Source of the DNA: Streptomyces atratus
GTDB taxonomy: Bacteria > Actinomycetota > Actinomycetes > Streptomycetales > Streptomycetaceae
Reading direction: 5' to 3'
Assembly: GCF_900119365.1 (NCBI RefSeq)
Contig: NZ_FPJO01000013.1
Coordinates: 124,001 to 188,000, forward strand
DNA: 64,000 bases
Below, one piece after another: positions 19,286-27,280 of this stretch; position 1 is the stretch's first letter; each line of letters opens with the position of its first letter. Position numbers and translations under genes: made by a program. The notes beneath the pieces were generated by a model that made no database searches, had not been told where the DNA came from, and saw nothing but the letters and a program-made list of their open reading frames with translations.

Positions 19286-19656
19286 CGTGCGGTTCCGATC
19301 AACAGGTGCGGTGTCTGATGCACGGGAGCGGTATCGCCTCCAGACGAGGACGTGGTGAGTGGTTTCGTCGCTCCCAGCGCGATATGCAATCCCGACGTGT
19401 TCCGCAGGTCAAGAGCTGTTCACCTTCGGAATTCGTTGTTCCGAAGGCCTAATCCGACGGTTTGGCGTTAACAACGCGTCATAGTCCGGGGATCCCGGGG
19501 TGCGGGAACCGCAGCCCGGGCCGATGGAAAGTTTCGCCCGTATCCAGCATCCGGAAGGCGGGGGCGGCCTCCCGCACGGGCGGGGCGGCCGGGTGCGGAG
19601 CGGGGGCGACGAGCCCGCGGGTCGCGCATCCGCGGTGTTGATGCCAGCCTGGAGTC
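19286..19656. promoter_or_regulatory. Intergenic region with 9-bp stem-loop at 19423-19447
   Basis: This 371-bp gap between the divergent permease and a small hypothetical gene should contain the permease promoter. CCTTCGGAA (19423-19431) and TTCCGAAGG (19439-19447) form a perfect inverted repeat with a 7-nt loop. The site is about 140 bp upstream of the permease start. It may be an operator; no known consensus was recognised. Confidence 0.4.
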
Positions 19657-19974
19657 ATGGCTTGGGCGTCATGGACGACTTGCGGTGTGTTCTCCGGGCA
19701 CGGTGGCGTGCTCACGGAGGAGGTCGGTGTCCTGTCCGGGGACCTGACCGTTCACACGACCTGGGCGGATGACACGGCCCAGGTCACTGTGCAGTACACC
19801 GGTGCGATCGACTGGTTCACCATGTCGGGCAGTCCCGTTGTGTGCTGTTCGGAGGAGGACAGCCGTCGCCTGCACGACGCGGTGGTGCAGGCGGTCCGGG
19901 CCGGGGAGGCGGCGACCGTTCCGGTACTGCCTCGCTCCGGACCGGGGAAGCCGGCGCAGCACGCCCCGGAGTGA
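19657..19974 (+). CDS. Small hypothetical protein (105 aa)
   Basis: The frame encodes up to 105 residues with a plausible core, LSGDLTVHTTWADDTAQVTV then QYTGAIDWFTMSGSPVVC. The first 20 residues look unlike protein, so an internal GTG near 19708 (VLTEEVGVLSG) may be the true start. There is no membrane segment or recognised domain. The region of about 60 residues from VLTEEV to DAVVQAVRAGEAA has the regular strand-helix pattern of a small folded protein. It sits alone between the permease and a TetR gene. I cannot assign a function. Confidence 0.5.
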   Translation: MAWASWTTCGVFSGHGGVLTEEVGVLSGDLTVHTTWADDTAQVTVQYTGAIDWFTMSGSPVVCCSEEDSRRLHDAVVQAVRAGEAATVPVLPRSGPGKPAQHAPE

Positions 19975-20023
19975 CGGTCCCGCGTAGCCGAGCGGGCGCT
20001 GCGAGACGCTGGTGCGGCGACGG

Positions 20024-20587
20024 TCAGGCGCTGCGCAGCGCCGCGGCGACCAGTCCCGCGATCTCGCCCCTCGGCACCGCCCCGCCGCCCACCAGCCGGT
20101 CGAACACCAGCCCGTCCACACACGCCAGCAGGGTGAGCGTCCGGCCCTCTGCGTCGGCCACGCCCCGCGCGCCCAGGAATGCCCGCACGGCCTCGCGTGC
20201 CGCGTTCTCGCGCGGTACGAGAATCTCGCGCAGCTCCGGGTGACGCACGCTCTCGACCGCGCACGCATAGCGGGCGAGCGACCTGCGCCGCCCCTCTCCG
20301 GCCAGCCGGCTCGCCACGAAGCCGGCGAGCCCGGCCGTCAGTTCCTCCGCGTCGCGCGGCATCCCCGCCTGCTCACCGGCCGCCTGCAACTCCGCCTGGT
20401 CGAGTGCGACGAGCCGCCGGACCAGCCCGGTGAGCAGCGCCTGGCGAGTGCGGAAGTACGCGGAGGTGGTGCCCGGCGGCAGGTCCGCCGCCCGGTCCAC
20501 GGCCCGGTGGGTCAGGCCGCGCATCCCCTCCTCCGCCAGTACGCCGATGGCGGCATCGGCGAGGACGGCGCGTCGATCTGTGCTCAT
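20024..20587 (-). CDS. TetR-family transcriptional repressor
   Basis: A 187-residue TetR-type regulator. The N-terminal helix-turn-helix domain is clear: DAAIGVLAEEGMRGLTHRAV, then DRAADLPPGTTSAYFRTRQA. The C-terminal ligand domain is diverged, as usual. It is divergent from an FAD monooxygenase, and the 105 bp between them holds three related inverted repeats. It most likely represses both genes and is released by a small molecule, perhaps a substrate of the monooxygenase. That last point is inference from layout. Confidence 0.88.
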   Translation of the reverse strand: MSTDRRAVLADAAIGVLAEEGMRGLTHRAVDRAADLPPGTTSAYFRTRQALLTGLVRRLVALDQAELQAAGEQAGMPRDAEELTAGLAGFVASRLAGEGRRRSLARYACAVESVRHPELREILVPRENAAREAVRAFLGARGVADAEGRTLTLLACVDGLVFDRLVGGGAVPRGEIAGLVAAALRSA

Positions 20588-20594
20588 CCCCCCT

Positions 20595-20662
20595 TTCTAC
20601 ACCCGTAGAGGTTTCTCCACCTGTAGAGACGGCGTAGTACGCTCCTTCTACAGATGTAGAAG
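20595..20662. promoter_or_regulatory. Three operator-like inverted repeats between TetR and monooxygenase
   Basis: The clearest site is CTTCTACA-GA-TGTAGAAG at 20645-20662, perfect 8-bp arms. Two partial copies with the same half-sites lie at 20595-20610 (TTCTACACCCGTAGAG) and about 20614-20629 (CTCCACCTGTAGAG). Their position between the divergent starts suits a TetR operator set covering both promoters. Confidence 0.75.
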
Positions 20663-20692
20663 ACCGAGGCGGCGCAGGAGAGGGGACCCGGC

Positions 20693-21862
20693 ATGGGCAG
20701 CAGCGCGGTGGTGGTCGGCGGAGGCATCGGCGGGCTGGCCGCCGCGATCGGGCTGCGGCTCATCGGCTGGGAAGTGACGGTCGTCGAACGCTCCCGCACC
20801 CTCGACGACGCGGGCGCGGGCATCTCCCTGCATGCGAACGGCCTGCGCGCGCTGGACGTCCTCGGTGTCGGCGCGGCGGTACGCGACGCCGCACGGCCGC
20901 AGTACACCGGCGGCACCCGCACCCCGGACGGACGCCTGTTGGCACGCATGGACGGAGCCGCGCTGGAGCGCGAACTGGGGACCCCTATCGTGGGCATCCC
21001 CCGGGCCGTGCTGCACCGCTTGCTGCGCGAGGCCCTGCCTTCCGAGTCCCTGGCCGTGGGGGCCGAGGTGACGTCCGTCGAGCGCACCGACGCGTCGCGG
21101 GTGCGCCTCGCCGCCGGTGACACCGCCTTCGAAGCGGATCTGGTCGTGGCCGCCGACGGGATCGGCAGCCGGTTGCGCTCCCAGCTCTTCCCGGGGCACC
21201 CCGGTCCGGCCTACAGCGGCTCGACCGTACTGCGCGCCATCACGGAGTCTCCGGTCGACCTGAGCACCGACTTCGAACTCACCTGGGGGCCGGGGGCCGA
21301 GTTCGGCCACATCGCCTTCACGGACGGCCGGGCCGAGTGGCACGCGGTGCTCAACGCCCCTGCCGGGGTGCGGCATCCGGATCCGCTCGCCGAGGTCCGC
21401 CGCCGGTTCGACGGCTGGCACGACCCCATTCCCGCACTGCTGGCGGCGACCCGGCCCGATGCCGTCCTGCACCACGACGTCAACGAGCTGGTCGTCCCGC
21501 TCCCGTCCTACGCGGTGGGCCGGATCGCCCTGCTCGGCGACGCAGCCCACGCCATGACCCCGAATCTCGGACAGGGGGCCTGCCAGGCGCTGGAGGACGC
21601 GGCGACGCTGGCCGCCGCGCTCTCCGCCGGACCCACCGTCGAGTCGGCGCTCGGCCGCTACGACGCCGAGCGCCGGCCCCGCAGCCAGTCGGTCGCCCGG
21701 GCTGCCCGCCAGGCCGGCCGGATGGGTCAGCAGCTGTCCCGTCCGGCGGCCGTCGCACTGCGGAACACGGCGCTGCGCCTGGCGCCGCCCCGCGTCACCG
21801 TCCGCACGATCCTGCGCCATGCCGACTGGACGCCCCCGCGGCTGGGTTCCGTACCTCAGTAG
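20693..21862 (+). CDS. FAD-dependent aromatic-type monooxygenase
   Basis: A 389-residue flavoprotein of the PHBH class. It has the ADP-binding GGGIGGLAAAIGLRLIGWEV at the N-terminus, the DG motif region (VVAADGIGSRLRS) and the FAD ribityl motif GRIALLGDAAHAMTPNLGQG. These enzymes hydroxylate or epoxidise small substrates with NAD(P)H and oxygen. Start is ATG 20693. Its stop overlaps the convergent transglycosylase gene by 7 bp. It is divergent from, and probably repressed by, the TetR regulator. The substrate is unknown; drug-inactivating or catabolic roles are both possible. Confidence 0.88.
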   Translation: MGSSAVVVGGGIGGLAAAIGLRLIGWEVTVVERSRTLDDAGAGISLHANGLRALDVLGVGAAVRDAARPQYTGGTRTPDGRLLARMDGAALERELGTPIVGIPRAVLHRLLREALPSESLAVGAEVTSVERTDASRVRLAAGDTAFEADLVVAADGIGSRLRSQLFPGHPGPAYSGSTVLRAITESPVDLSTDFELTWGPGAEFGHIAFTDGRAEWHAVLNAPAGVRHPDPLAEVRRRFDGWHDPIPALLAATRPDAVLHHDVNELVVPLPSYAVGRIALLGDAAHAMTPNLGQGACQALEDAATLAAALSAGPTVESALGRYDAERRPRSQSVARAARQAGRMGQQLSRPAAVALRNTALRLAPPRVTVRTILRHADWTPPRLGSVPQ

Positions 21863-22353
21863 GCCCCGAAGACGTTGTCGATGGAGCCGTACCTGTCGGC
21901 CGCGTAGTTGCACGCCGCGGTGATGTTGGCGACGGGGTCGTAGGCGTCCATCGCCGTTCCGGGCACGTGGTAGGCCCGGAAGGTCGGGTCGATGATCTGG
22001 AGGAGACCCTTGGACGGCGTTCCGGCGGCGGCGTTCGAGTCCCAGTTGTTGATGGCCCGGGGGTTGCCGGAGGACTCGCGCAGCACGTTGCGGTGGATGC
22101 CGTCGTAGCTGCCGGGGATGCCGTGCTCGGCCATGACGGCCAGCGACTCCTTGATCCAGCCGTCCAGATTGTTCGTGTACGTCGCGGGCTGTGCGGCGGG
22201 CGCCGCGGCGCTGACGGACTGCGCCGGTGCCGCCGAGGCGGTGCCGGCACCGGTCAACGGCAGCAGGAGGGCGGCCGCACCCGTGCCCACGGCTACGAAG
22301 CCCCGGGTCAGCGAGGTGGACTTGCGACGACGGTACGTACCCGTTGCGGGCAT
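21856..22353 (-). CDS. Secreted transglycosylase SLT-domain protein
   Basis: A 165-residue secreted lytic transglycosylase-like protein. The N-terminal signal (RGFVAVGTGAAALLLPLTGA, cleavage near ASA-APA) is followed by an SLT/lysozyme-like domain. That domain has the catalytic-type Glu in HRNVLRESSGNPRAINNWDS, SKGLLQIIDPTFRAY, and the NITAACNYAADRYGS ending. It should cleave peptidoglycan during growth or spore outgrowth. Start ATG 22351-22353 has GAGAGGA 7 nt upstream. The 5' region carries a probable cyclic-di-AMP riboswitch, a known arrangement for actinobacterial cell-wall hydrolases. Confidence 0.9.
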   Translation of the reverse strand: MPATGTYRRRKSTSLTRGFVAVGTGAAALLLPLTGAGTASAAPAQSVSAAAPAAQPATYTNNLDGWIKESLAVMAEHGIPGSYDGIHRNVLRESSGNPRAINNWDSNAAAGTPSKGLLQIIDPTFRAYHVPGTAMDAYDPVANITAACNYAADRYGSIDNVFGAY

Positions 22354-22409
22354 GGTGGATTCCTCTCCGTCGCCTGCGAGGTGAGCTGTCGGGTTCGGGC
22401 TGGAGATGC

Positions 22410-22535
22410 CTGGCCGCGCTGAGCGCGGCTTCACCCCGAGCCGTTCCGGATACCGGACCGGCGGCTTACCTGGGTCCCCCGCTCCTGCCGTACACGAGTG
22501 GGTCGGATTGCCGGACGGCGGCAGGATTCGGCGTT
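22410..22535 (-). promoter_or_regulatory. Cyclic di-AMP (ydaO-type) riboswitch
   Basis: Read on the minus strand, the leader of the transglycosylase gene contains GGCAGGAGCGGGGGACCCAG and, further on, GGGGTGAAGCCGCG followed by a GC hairpin (CGCGCTCAGCGCGG). These conserved blocks match ydaO/yuaA-class c-di-AMP riboswitches upstream of Streptomyces cell-wall hydrolase genes. They end about 60 nt before the start codon. High c-di-AMP would be expected to turn expression off. Boundaries are approximate. Confidence 0.8.
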
Positions 22536-22658
22536 CCGTCCGGATTGACGGTGACCGTAGGCGAGAGGGACCGAAAGGGACAAGACCCCGATTTCCCCAT
22601 GCAATTCACTTACAAGATCGAGTCGTGGGAATTGTGGTAATCCACCTCACATCGAGCA

Positions 22659-22686
22659 GTTCCCTTTCCTTGCGCGGAAAGGGAAC
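22659..22686. repeat. 11-bp stem-loop in the intergenic region
   Basis: GTTCCCTTTCC and GGAAAGGGAAC form a perfect inverted repeat with a TTGCGC loop. It lies upstream of the riboswitch leader and of the ABC-F leader, in a stretch richer in A/T than its surroundings. It could be an operator for the transglycosylase promoter. Two shorter dyads (AGGTG-CATTT-CACCT at 22746-22760 and TTTCA-CT-TGAAA nearby) follow. Confidence 0.4.
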
Positions 22687-22854
22687 CGAATCGCGTGACG
22701 TGACTTCGAGGGGCTCGAACGTGACTCGCGCCACGAATTCACAAAAGGTGCATTTCACCTCGCATTCAAAAAGGTTATTTCACTTGAAACGCCCATATCG
22801 GGGCACGCATGTCAAGGCGGAGAGCTCACATCACCGCCTCTGCCCGACGCCCGG

Positions 22855-23149
22855 ACGCCTTGCCACCCCTCCCTCCCCGCCGTTATGGTCTTGGTGTCCT
22901 GTTGTCTCCGATAGAGGTGGACGTTGCGCATCTGAGGTTCGCGAACATCACGCCGTACGGCTCCGCCCGTACGCCCGTCACGCCGTAGCAGTGCTCCGCA
23001 CTGCCCGTGGCCCCGCGTGGATGCGACCTCGGTGCATGAGCCGTCCCTCGATCTTCAGGACCGCCGCACCTTCCTCTGCTGCTCGGTCGCCGCGTGGTGC
23101 TCGCACACGAAGCCCCCCACTCACCGTGCTTGCGAATGCGAGGAACACC
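22855..23149 (+). promoter_or_regulatory. Long 5' leader of the ABC-F gene, possible attenuator
   Basis: About 295 bp lacking an obvious gene precede the ABC-F start. A promoter-like TTGGTG...GATAGAG pair lies near 22890-22915. Downstream are GC-rich dyads (for example GTACGGC/GCCCGTAC and GCAGTGC/GCACTGC) and several short frames that could be leader peptides. Antibiotic-resistance ABC-F genes are often controlled by ribosome-mediated attenuation in such leaders. No specific structure is proven here. Confidence 0.4.
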
Positions 23150-24820
23150 ATGGCGACACCCACCACCCCCGGCGCTTCCCTCACCTGCTCGGCCCTGTCC
23201 TTCCGCTGGCCGGACGGCACGACCGTCTTCGACGGGCTCTCGCTCGCCATCGGCCGGGGCCGCGTCGGTCTCGTCGGCACCAACGGCGCGGGCAAGTCCA
23301 CACTGCTGCGGCTGCTCGCCGGTCAGCTCCGCCCCTCCCAGGGGTCGGTGACCGTCGGCGGCAGCCTCGCCCACCTTCCGCAGAACATCACCCTCGACAC
23401 AACACTGCGGGTGGACCGGGCCCTGGGCATCGCCGACCGGCGCGAGGCGCTGCGCGCCATCGAGGCCGGGGACGTCGACGAGAAGCACTTCGAGACGATC
23501 GGCGACGACTGGGACGTCGAGGAACGGGCCCTGGCGACCCTGGGCCAGCTCGGACTCGGAGACGTCGAACTGGACCGCACCGTCGGCCAGTTGTCCGGTG
23601 GCGAGACCGTCCTGCTGCGCCTGGCCGCACTGCTGCTGGACCGTCCCGACGTGCTGCTCCTGGACGAGCCCACCAACAACCTCGATGTGTTCGCCCGCCG
23701 GAGGCTCTACGAGGCCGTCGACTCCTGGCGCTCGGGCGTACTGGTCGTGGTCAGCCACGACCGCGAACTGCTGGAGCGCGTGGACCGCATCGCCGAACTG
23801 CGCGCCGGATCCGTGAACTGGTACGGCGGTGGCTGGTCCGCGTACCAGGAAGCCGTGGCCACCGAACAGGAGGCCGCCGGGCGGACGCTGCGGGCCGCGG
23901 AGGCCGATCTCCGCCGCCAGAAACGCGAACTGGAGGAGACCCGGGTGAAGCTGGCCCGCCGCCAGCGCTACGGCAGGAAGACCGAGGCCGAAGGGAGCCT
24001 CCCTAAGATCCTGGCCGGCCGCCGCAAGCGGTCCGCGCAGGAGTCGGCGGGCAGACTTCGCGGCGTCCACGAGGAGCGGCTCAGCGAGGCGCGCGAGCGC
24101 CGCGAGGAGGCCGCGGAGGCCATCCGTGACGATGCCGAGATCCGCGTGAGCCTTCCCCACACTGCGGTGCCCGCCGGACGCACCGTACTGAGCCTGCACG
24201 AGCTGCGCCCCCGGTTCGGGAGGCTCCGCGAGGGCAGCCTCCAGGTGCGGGGGCCCGAGCGGATCGCGCTCGTCGGCCGCAACGGCGCCGGGAAGACGAC
24301 GCTGCTGCGCACTCTCACCGGTGAGCTGGCCCCCCTTTCCGGCGAGTCCATGACCTTCGTCCCTACACGGTTCCTTCCGCAGCGGCTCGACGTGCTGGAC
24401 GAGGAGCTGAGCGTCGCGGCGAACGTGGCCCGGACGGCCCCCGGGGTCACCGACAACCACATCCGCGCCCAGCTCGCGCGCTTCCTCTTCCAGGGGAAGC
24501 GCGCGGAGCAGCCGGCGGGCACCCTCTCGGGCGGAGAACGTTTCCGCGCCGCCCTCGCGGCGACGATGCTCGCCGCGCCGGCGCCGCAGCTGCTGATGAT
24601 GGACGAGCCGACCAACAGCCTCGACATCGCCAGTGTGCGGCAGCTGACCGGTGCGCTCGAGTCCTACGAGGGGGCGCTCCTGATCGCCAGTCACGATCTG
24701 CCCTTCCTCGGATCGCTCGGCATCACCCGGTGGTTGCTGGTCGGGGAGGAGCTCCGGGAGACCTCCGCTCAGGAGGTGGTCGATCTGCTCGCGGTGCCGG
24801 AGCAGGAGAGCCCGGCCTGA
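23150..24820 (+). CDS. ABC-F family ATP-binding protein (ribosomal protection type)
   Basis: A 556-residue soluble protein with two ABC ATPase domains and no membrane segments. Domain 1 has Walker A GTNGAGKST, signature QLSGGE and Walker B LLLDEPTNNLD. Domain 2 has GRNGAGKTT, TLSGGERFR and LMMDEPTNSLD. A charged linker of about 100 residues (DLRRQKRELEETRVKLARRQ) separates them, as expected for the ABC-F P-site tRNA-interaction motif. Members bind the ribosomal E site and either assist translation or displace antibiotics. Start ATG 23150 follows an AGGA site. The long leader suggests regulated, resistance-type expression, but a housekeeping role cannot be excluded. Confidence 0.88.
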   Translation: MATPTTPGASLTCSALSFRWPDGTTVFDGLSLAIGRGRVGLVGTNGAGKSTLLRLLAGQLRPSQGSVTVGGSLAHLPQNITLDTTLRVDRALGIADRREALRAIEAGDVDEKHFETIGDDWDVEERALATLGQLGLGDVELDRTVGQLSGGETVLLRLAALLLDRPDVLLLDEPTNNLDVFARRRLYEAVDSWRSGVLVVVSHDRELLERVDRIAELRAGSVNWYGGGWSAYQEAVATEQEAAGRTLRAAEADLRRQKRELEETRVKLARRQRYGRKTEAEGSLPKILAGRRKRSAQESAGRLRGVHEERLSEARERREEAAEAIRDDAEIRVSLPHTAVPAGRTVLSLHELRPRFGRLREGSLQVRGPERIALVGRNGAGKTTLLRTLTGELAPLSGESMTFVPTRFLPQRLDVLDEELSVAANVARTAPGVTDNHIRAQLARFLFQGKRAEQPAGTLSGGERFRAALAATMLAAPAPQLLMMDEPTNSLDIASVRQLTGALESYEGALLIASHDLPFLGSLGITRWLLVGEELRETSAQEVVDLLAVPEQESPA

Positions 24821-24900
24821 TCCGAACGGGAGGCCGAGGGGTGCGGGCCTTCGCACGACTCCATCCGGATGGTCATGCGAAGGCCGCACCTGCGCTGCGA

Positions 24901-25575
24901 TCAGAGCCTGTCGATGATCTTGTTCATCTGCCCGATCTCCGCGGTCTGAGCGGTGACGACGGCGCCGGCGAGCTTCTTCGCGTCGGCGTTGTCGCCCTTC
25001 TTCTGCTCCTCCTCGGCCATGGTGACCGCGCCCTGGTGGTGGCCGATCATCAGCTGGGCGAACTTCTTGTCGAAGTCCTTGCCCTTGGCGGCCGACAGGT
25101 CGCTCATGTCCTTGTCGGACATCATTCCGGGCATTCCCGAACCGTCCGTGCCGTGGTCCATCCCGGGCATGTCACCCATCGAGGACGAGTCCGAGGGCAG
25201 CGGCTTGCCCCACGAGGTCAGCCAGCCCTTCATCGTGTTGATCTCGGGGTCCTGGGCCTTCTCGATCGCGGTGGCCAGCTTCTTGATCTCGGGGTCGGCG
25301 GCGCGGCCGTCGGCCAGCTTCGCCATCTCGATGGCCTGCTGGTGGTGCGGGATCATCTGCTGCGCGAACTTCACGTCCGCGTCGTTGAACGTACCGCCGG
25401 GCGTGGCCGGTGCGGAGGCGCTGCCCGAGCCGTGGTTCATCCCGGGCATGGACGAGCCGTCGGACTTCGAGCCGTCGGAGGAGCCGCAGGCCGCCAGTGT
25501 CAGAGCGAGGGCGGCCACGGTGCCGGCGGCCGCGAGCGTGCGGCGGCGGGCAGCGAAGGACAGGGAAGCGGACAT
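24901..25575 (-). CDS. DUF305 lipoprotein, metal-associated
   Basis: A 224-residue secreted lipoprotein. The signal ends in the lipobox LTLAAC. It has two DUF305 (ferritin-like helical) repeats, each with paired histidines: FAQQMIPHHQQAIEMAKLA and FAQLMIGHHQGAVTMAEEE. Met- and His-rich linkers (SSMPGMNHGSG, GDMPGMDHG, GMPGMM) look like copper or silver ligands. DUF305 proteins occur with copper resistance genes. It lies downstream of a DUF6153 gene on the same strand, 103 bp away. The start is ATG 25573-25575; a GTG one codon earlier is possible. A role in periplasmic copper binding is likely but not proven. Confidence 0.85.
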   Translation of the reverse strand: MSASLSFAARRRTLAAAGTVAALALTLAACGSSDGSKSDGSSMPGMNHGSGSASAPATPGGTFNDADVKFAQQMIPHHQQAIEMAKLADGRAADPEIKKLATAIEKAQDPEINTMKGWLTSWGKPLPSDSSSMGDMPGMDHGTDGSGMPGMMSDKDMSDLSAAKGKDFDKKFAQLMIGHHQGAVTMAEEEQKKGDNADAKKLAGAVVTAQTAEIGQMNKIIDRL

Positions 25576-25678
25576 CACAGGTTCTTTCCAGGTGGACGCG
25601 CCACATCCATGGCGCGCGAAAGGGACAGGGCCATCCGGCCGGTCCGGGCCCGAAGAGCCGTGGACCGGCGGATTCCTG

Positions 25679-26098
25679 TCACGTCCGCGCGACGCACACC
25701 TGGAGCAGCAGATCCCTGCCGGCGAACGGCGGACCCCGCCGGGCCGGTCCGCGTACGGCCGTGCGGTGCCCGGCGAGCACCCCGACGGCCAGCAGCACCA
25801 GGCCCAACGCCATCAGCAGTGGCAGCACCCGGTCACGGGCATGGGTGAATACGCACGACTCCCCGTTCGTCGCGGGCACGGCGGCGGCCACGTGCGCGGA
25901 GCCGCGCTCGCCCCGAACGGCAGAGTGGCCGTCAGCAGTGGTCATGGACATGGGCGCCGCCGCGCTCATGACCATCGCGTCGTGACAGCCCTCCGCGGCG
26001 CTCGCCGGGGCACCGTGCATGAGGAACAGTCCGCACAGGACGGCACACAGCACGAGCAGCCGGGACGTTCCCGGTGTGCGTGTCCGTCCGCGATCCAC
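25679..26098 (-). CDS. DUF6153-type small membrane protein
   Basis: A 139-residue protein with an N-terminal signal or transmembrane segment (LLVLCAVLCGLFLMHGAPAS) and a second membrane segment near residue 95 (VLPLLMALGLVLLAVGVLAG). The region between is rich in Met, His and Cys (CHDAMVMSAAAPMSMTTADG). This layout matches the DUF6153 family that regularly precedes DUF305 lipoproteins in Streptomyces. It probably works with the downstream DUF305 protein in metal handling at the cell surface. Biochemical function is unknown. Confidence 0.7.
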   Translation of the reverse strand: MDRGRTRTPGTSRLLVLCAVLCGLFLMHGAPASAAEGCHDAMVMSAAAPMSMTTADGHSAVRGERGSAHVAAAVPATNGESCVFTHARDRVLPLLMALGLVLLAVGVLAGHRTAVRGPARRGPPFAGRDLLLQVCVART

Positions 26099-26218
26099 GG
26101 CTGCCTCGAATGCTCGGTCGTACGGGTCGTGCGGTGCGGGCCCGAGGATACCCCCACCGGGTTTCCCGTGACGTGGCGCCCCGCGCTCCGCGCCGGTGCC
26201 GGCCGCCCGGTGACGGGC

Positions 26219-26383
26219 TCAGCCGTCACTGCCGGCCCGCGTCCGGACGGCGTCGCGCAGCAGGCGCAGGCCGTTGGGGCCGACGATGACGGTGGAGCCC
26301 TCGTGCCCGGCGACACCCAGCGGGAGCGGCAAGGTGCCGGCCAGGTCCCAGATGACGAGGCCGGTGATGGAGGCGGCCGCGCG
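26219..26383 (-). pseudogene. Heavy-metal P-type ATPase, C-terminal remnant
   Basis: The minus-strand frame ITGLVIWDLAGTLPLPLGVA, then GHEGSTVIVGPNGLRLL, ending TGA at 26219-26221, is the typical last 50 residues of metal-exporting P-type ATPases (last transmembrane helix and the NGLRLL tail). Everything upstream (metal-binding, actuator and ATPase domains) is missing. The match begins directly after the stop of the hydrolase gene, so the hydrolase sequence replaced it. The remnant next to DUF6153/DUF305 suggests that a metal-resistance operon once stood here. Confidence 0.7.
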
Positions 26384-27223
26384 TCACACGGCGCCGCCCT
26401 CCCGGGCGAACACGTCCGTCAGGAAGTTCCCGAGGATCTCACCGAAGGCATCCGGCCGTTCCATGTTGGGATAGTGCGCCGTCCCTTCGACGCTTGCCTC
26501 ACGGCCGTCGGCGACCGTCCGTGCGAGGCGCCGGGCCATGGCGAGGTGGTCGTCGGAATCGATGCCGCCCGTGACGGTCAGCACCGGGACGCCGATCTTC
26601 GCCGCCCGCGCCCAGGTGTCGGGGACGGGCACGAGCCGGTCGGGTTCGTCCGCGGTGTGCTTGGCCAGCGTCCGCTCGGTCATCGCGCGCAGGCGTCGCA
26701 CAACGGCGCCGTCGACGTCGTCGAGTGTGCGGTGCGGTCCCGCCGCGAAGAGCATGAAGGCGTCGATCCAGCCCGCGACGTCACCGGCGGCCAGGGAGCG
26801 GGCCTGCTCGGCCAGGATCTGGCGGGACCAGGAGTCATGGAACTCGGGCTCGCTCGTCCCCGCGCCGCTGACGACCAATGCGCGTACCAGACCGGGGTGT
26901 TCGAGCGCGGTGTCGAGCGCGGTGGCCCCGCCCATCGACACTCCGACCAGGACCGCGGGGCCGGCGTCGAGGTGGCGCAGCAGGGCGGCCAGGTCGTCCG
27001 TGTGACGGAAGGGCCTGCTCGCGTTGGACGATCCGCCGTGCCCGCGGGCGTCCGGCACGATCACACGGTGGTCCCGCGCGAGCTCCGGCACCTGGTCGTC
27101 CCACATCCCGTGGTCCAGGAATCCGCCGTGCAGCAGCACCAGCAGCGGGCCCTCCCCGGTGTCGCGGTAGACGAGGCGGCCGTCGTCGGTCTCGAAGAGT
27201 TTCAGCTCGGAGGCAGCATTCAT
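26384..27223 (-). CDS. Alpha/beta hydrolase
   Basis: A 279-residue alpha/beta-hydrolase fold enzyme. It shows the oxyanion-loop LLHGGFLDHGMWDDQV, the nucleophile elbow VGVSMGGATALD (Ser), and likely the acid in TGGIDSDDH and the base in GTAHYPNMERPDAFG. Substrates could be esters, lactones or similar; none can be named. Start ATG 27221-27223 lies within an operator-like repeat and lacks a clear ribosome site, so a leaderless transcript is possible. It is divergent from a MarR gene and almost surely controlled by it through the two repeats between them. Confidence 0.85.
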   Translation of the reverse strand: MNAASELKLFETDDGRLVYRDTGEGPLLVLLHGGFLDHGMWDDQVPELARDHRVIVPDARGHGGSSNASRPFRHTDDLAALLRHLDAGPAVLVGVSMGGATALDTALEHPGLVRALVVSGAGTSEPEFHDSWSRQILAEQARSLAAGDVAGWIDAFMLFAAGPHRTLDDVDGAVVRRLRAMTERTLAKHTADEPDRLVPVPDTWARAAKIGVPVLTVTGGIDSDDHLAMARRLARTVADGREASVEGTAHYPNMERPDAFGEILGNFLTDVFAREGGAV

Positions 27224-27270
27224 GACAACCAAGGTGCCACCTGCTCCCCAAATTGACAACCAAGGTGTCA
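27223..27270. promoter_or_regulatory. Two operator copies for the MarR regulator
   Basis: TGACAACCAAGGTGCCA (27223-27239) and TGACAACCAAGGTGTCA (27254-27270) are near-identical imperfect palindromes with TGACA/TGTCA outer arms, 31 bp apart. The second contains TTGACA at 27253-27258, a possible -35 element of the MarR gene. Location between divergent starts fits autoregulation and repression of the hydrolase. Confidence 0.8.
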
Positions 27271-27280
27271 TGATGGCGGT

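Noticed and set aside
22406..23149. N-terminal extension of the ABC-F protein in the same open frame
   Set aside because: The frame is open but lacks protein-like sequence and crosses the transglycosylase riboswitch region. The AGGA site and the start of the ABC motif support ATG 23150.
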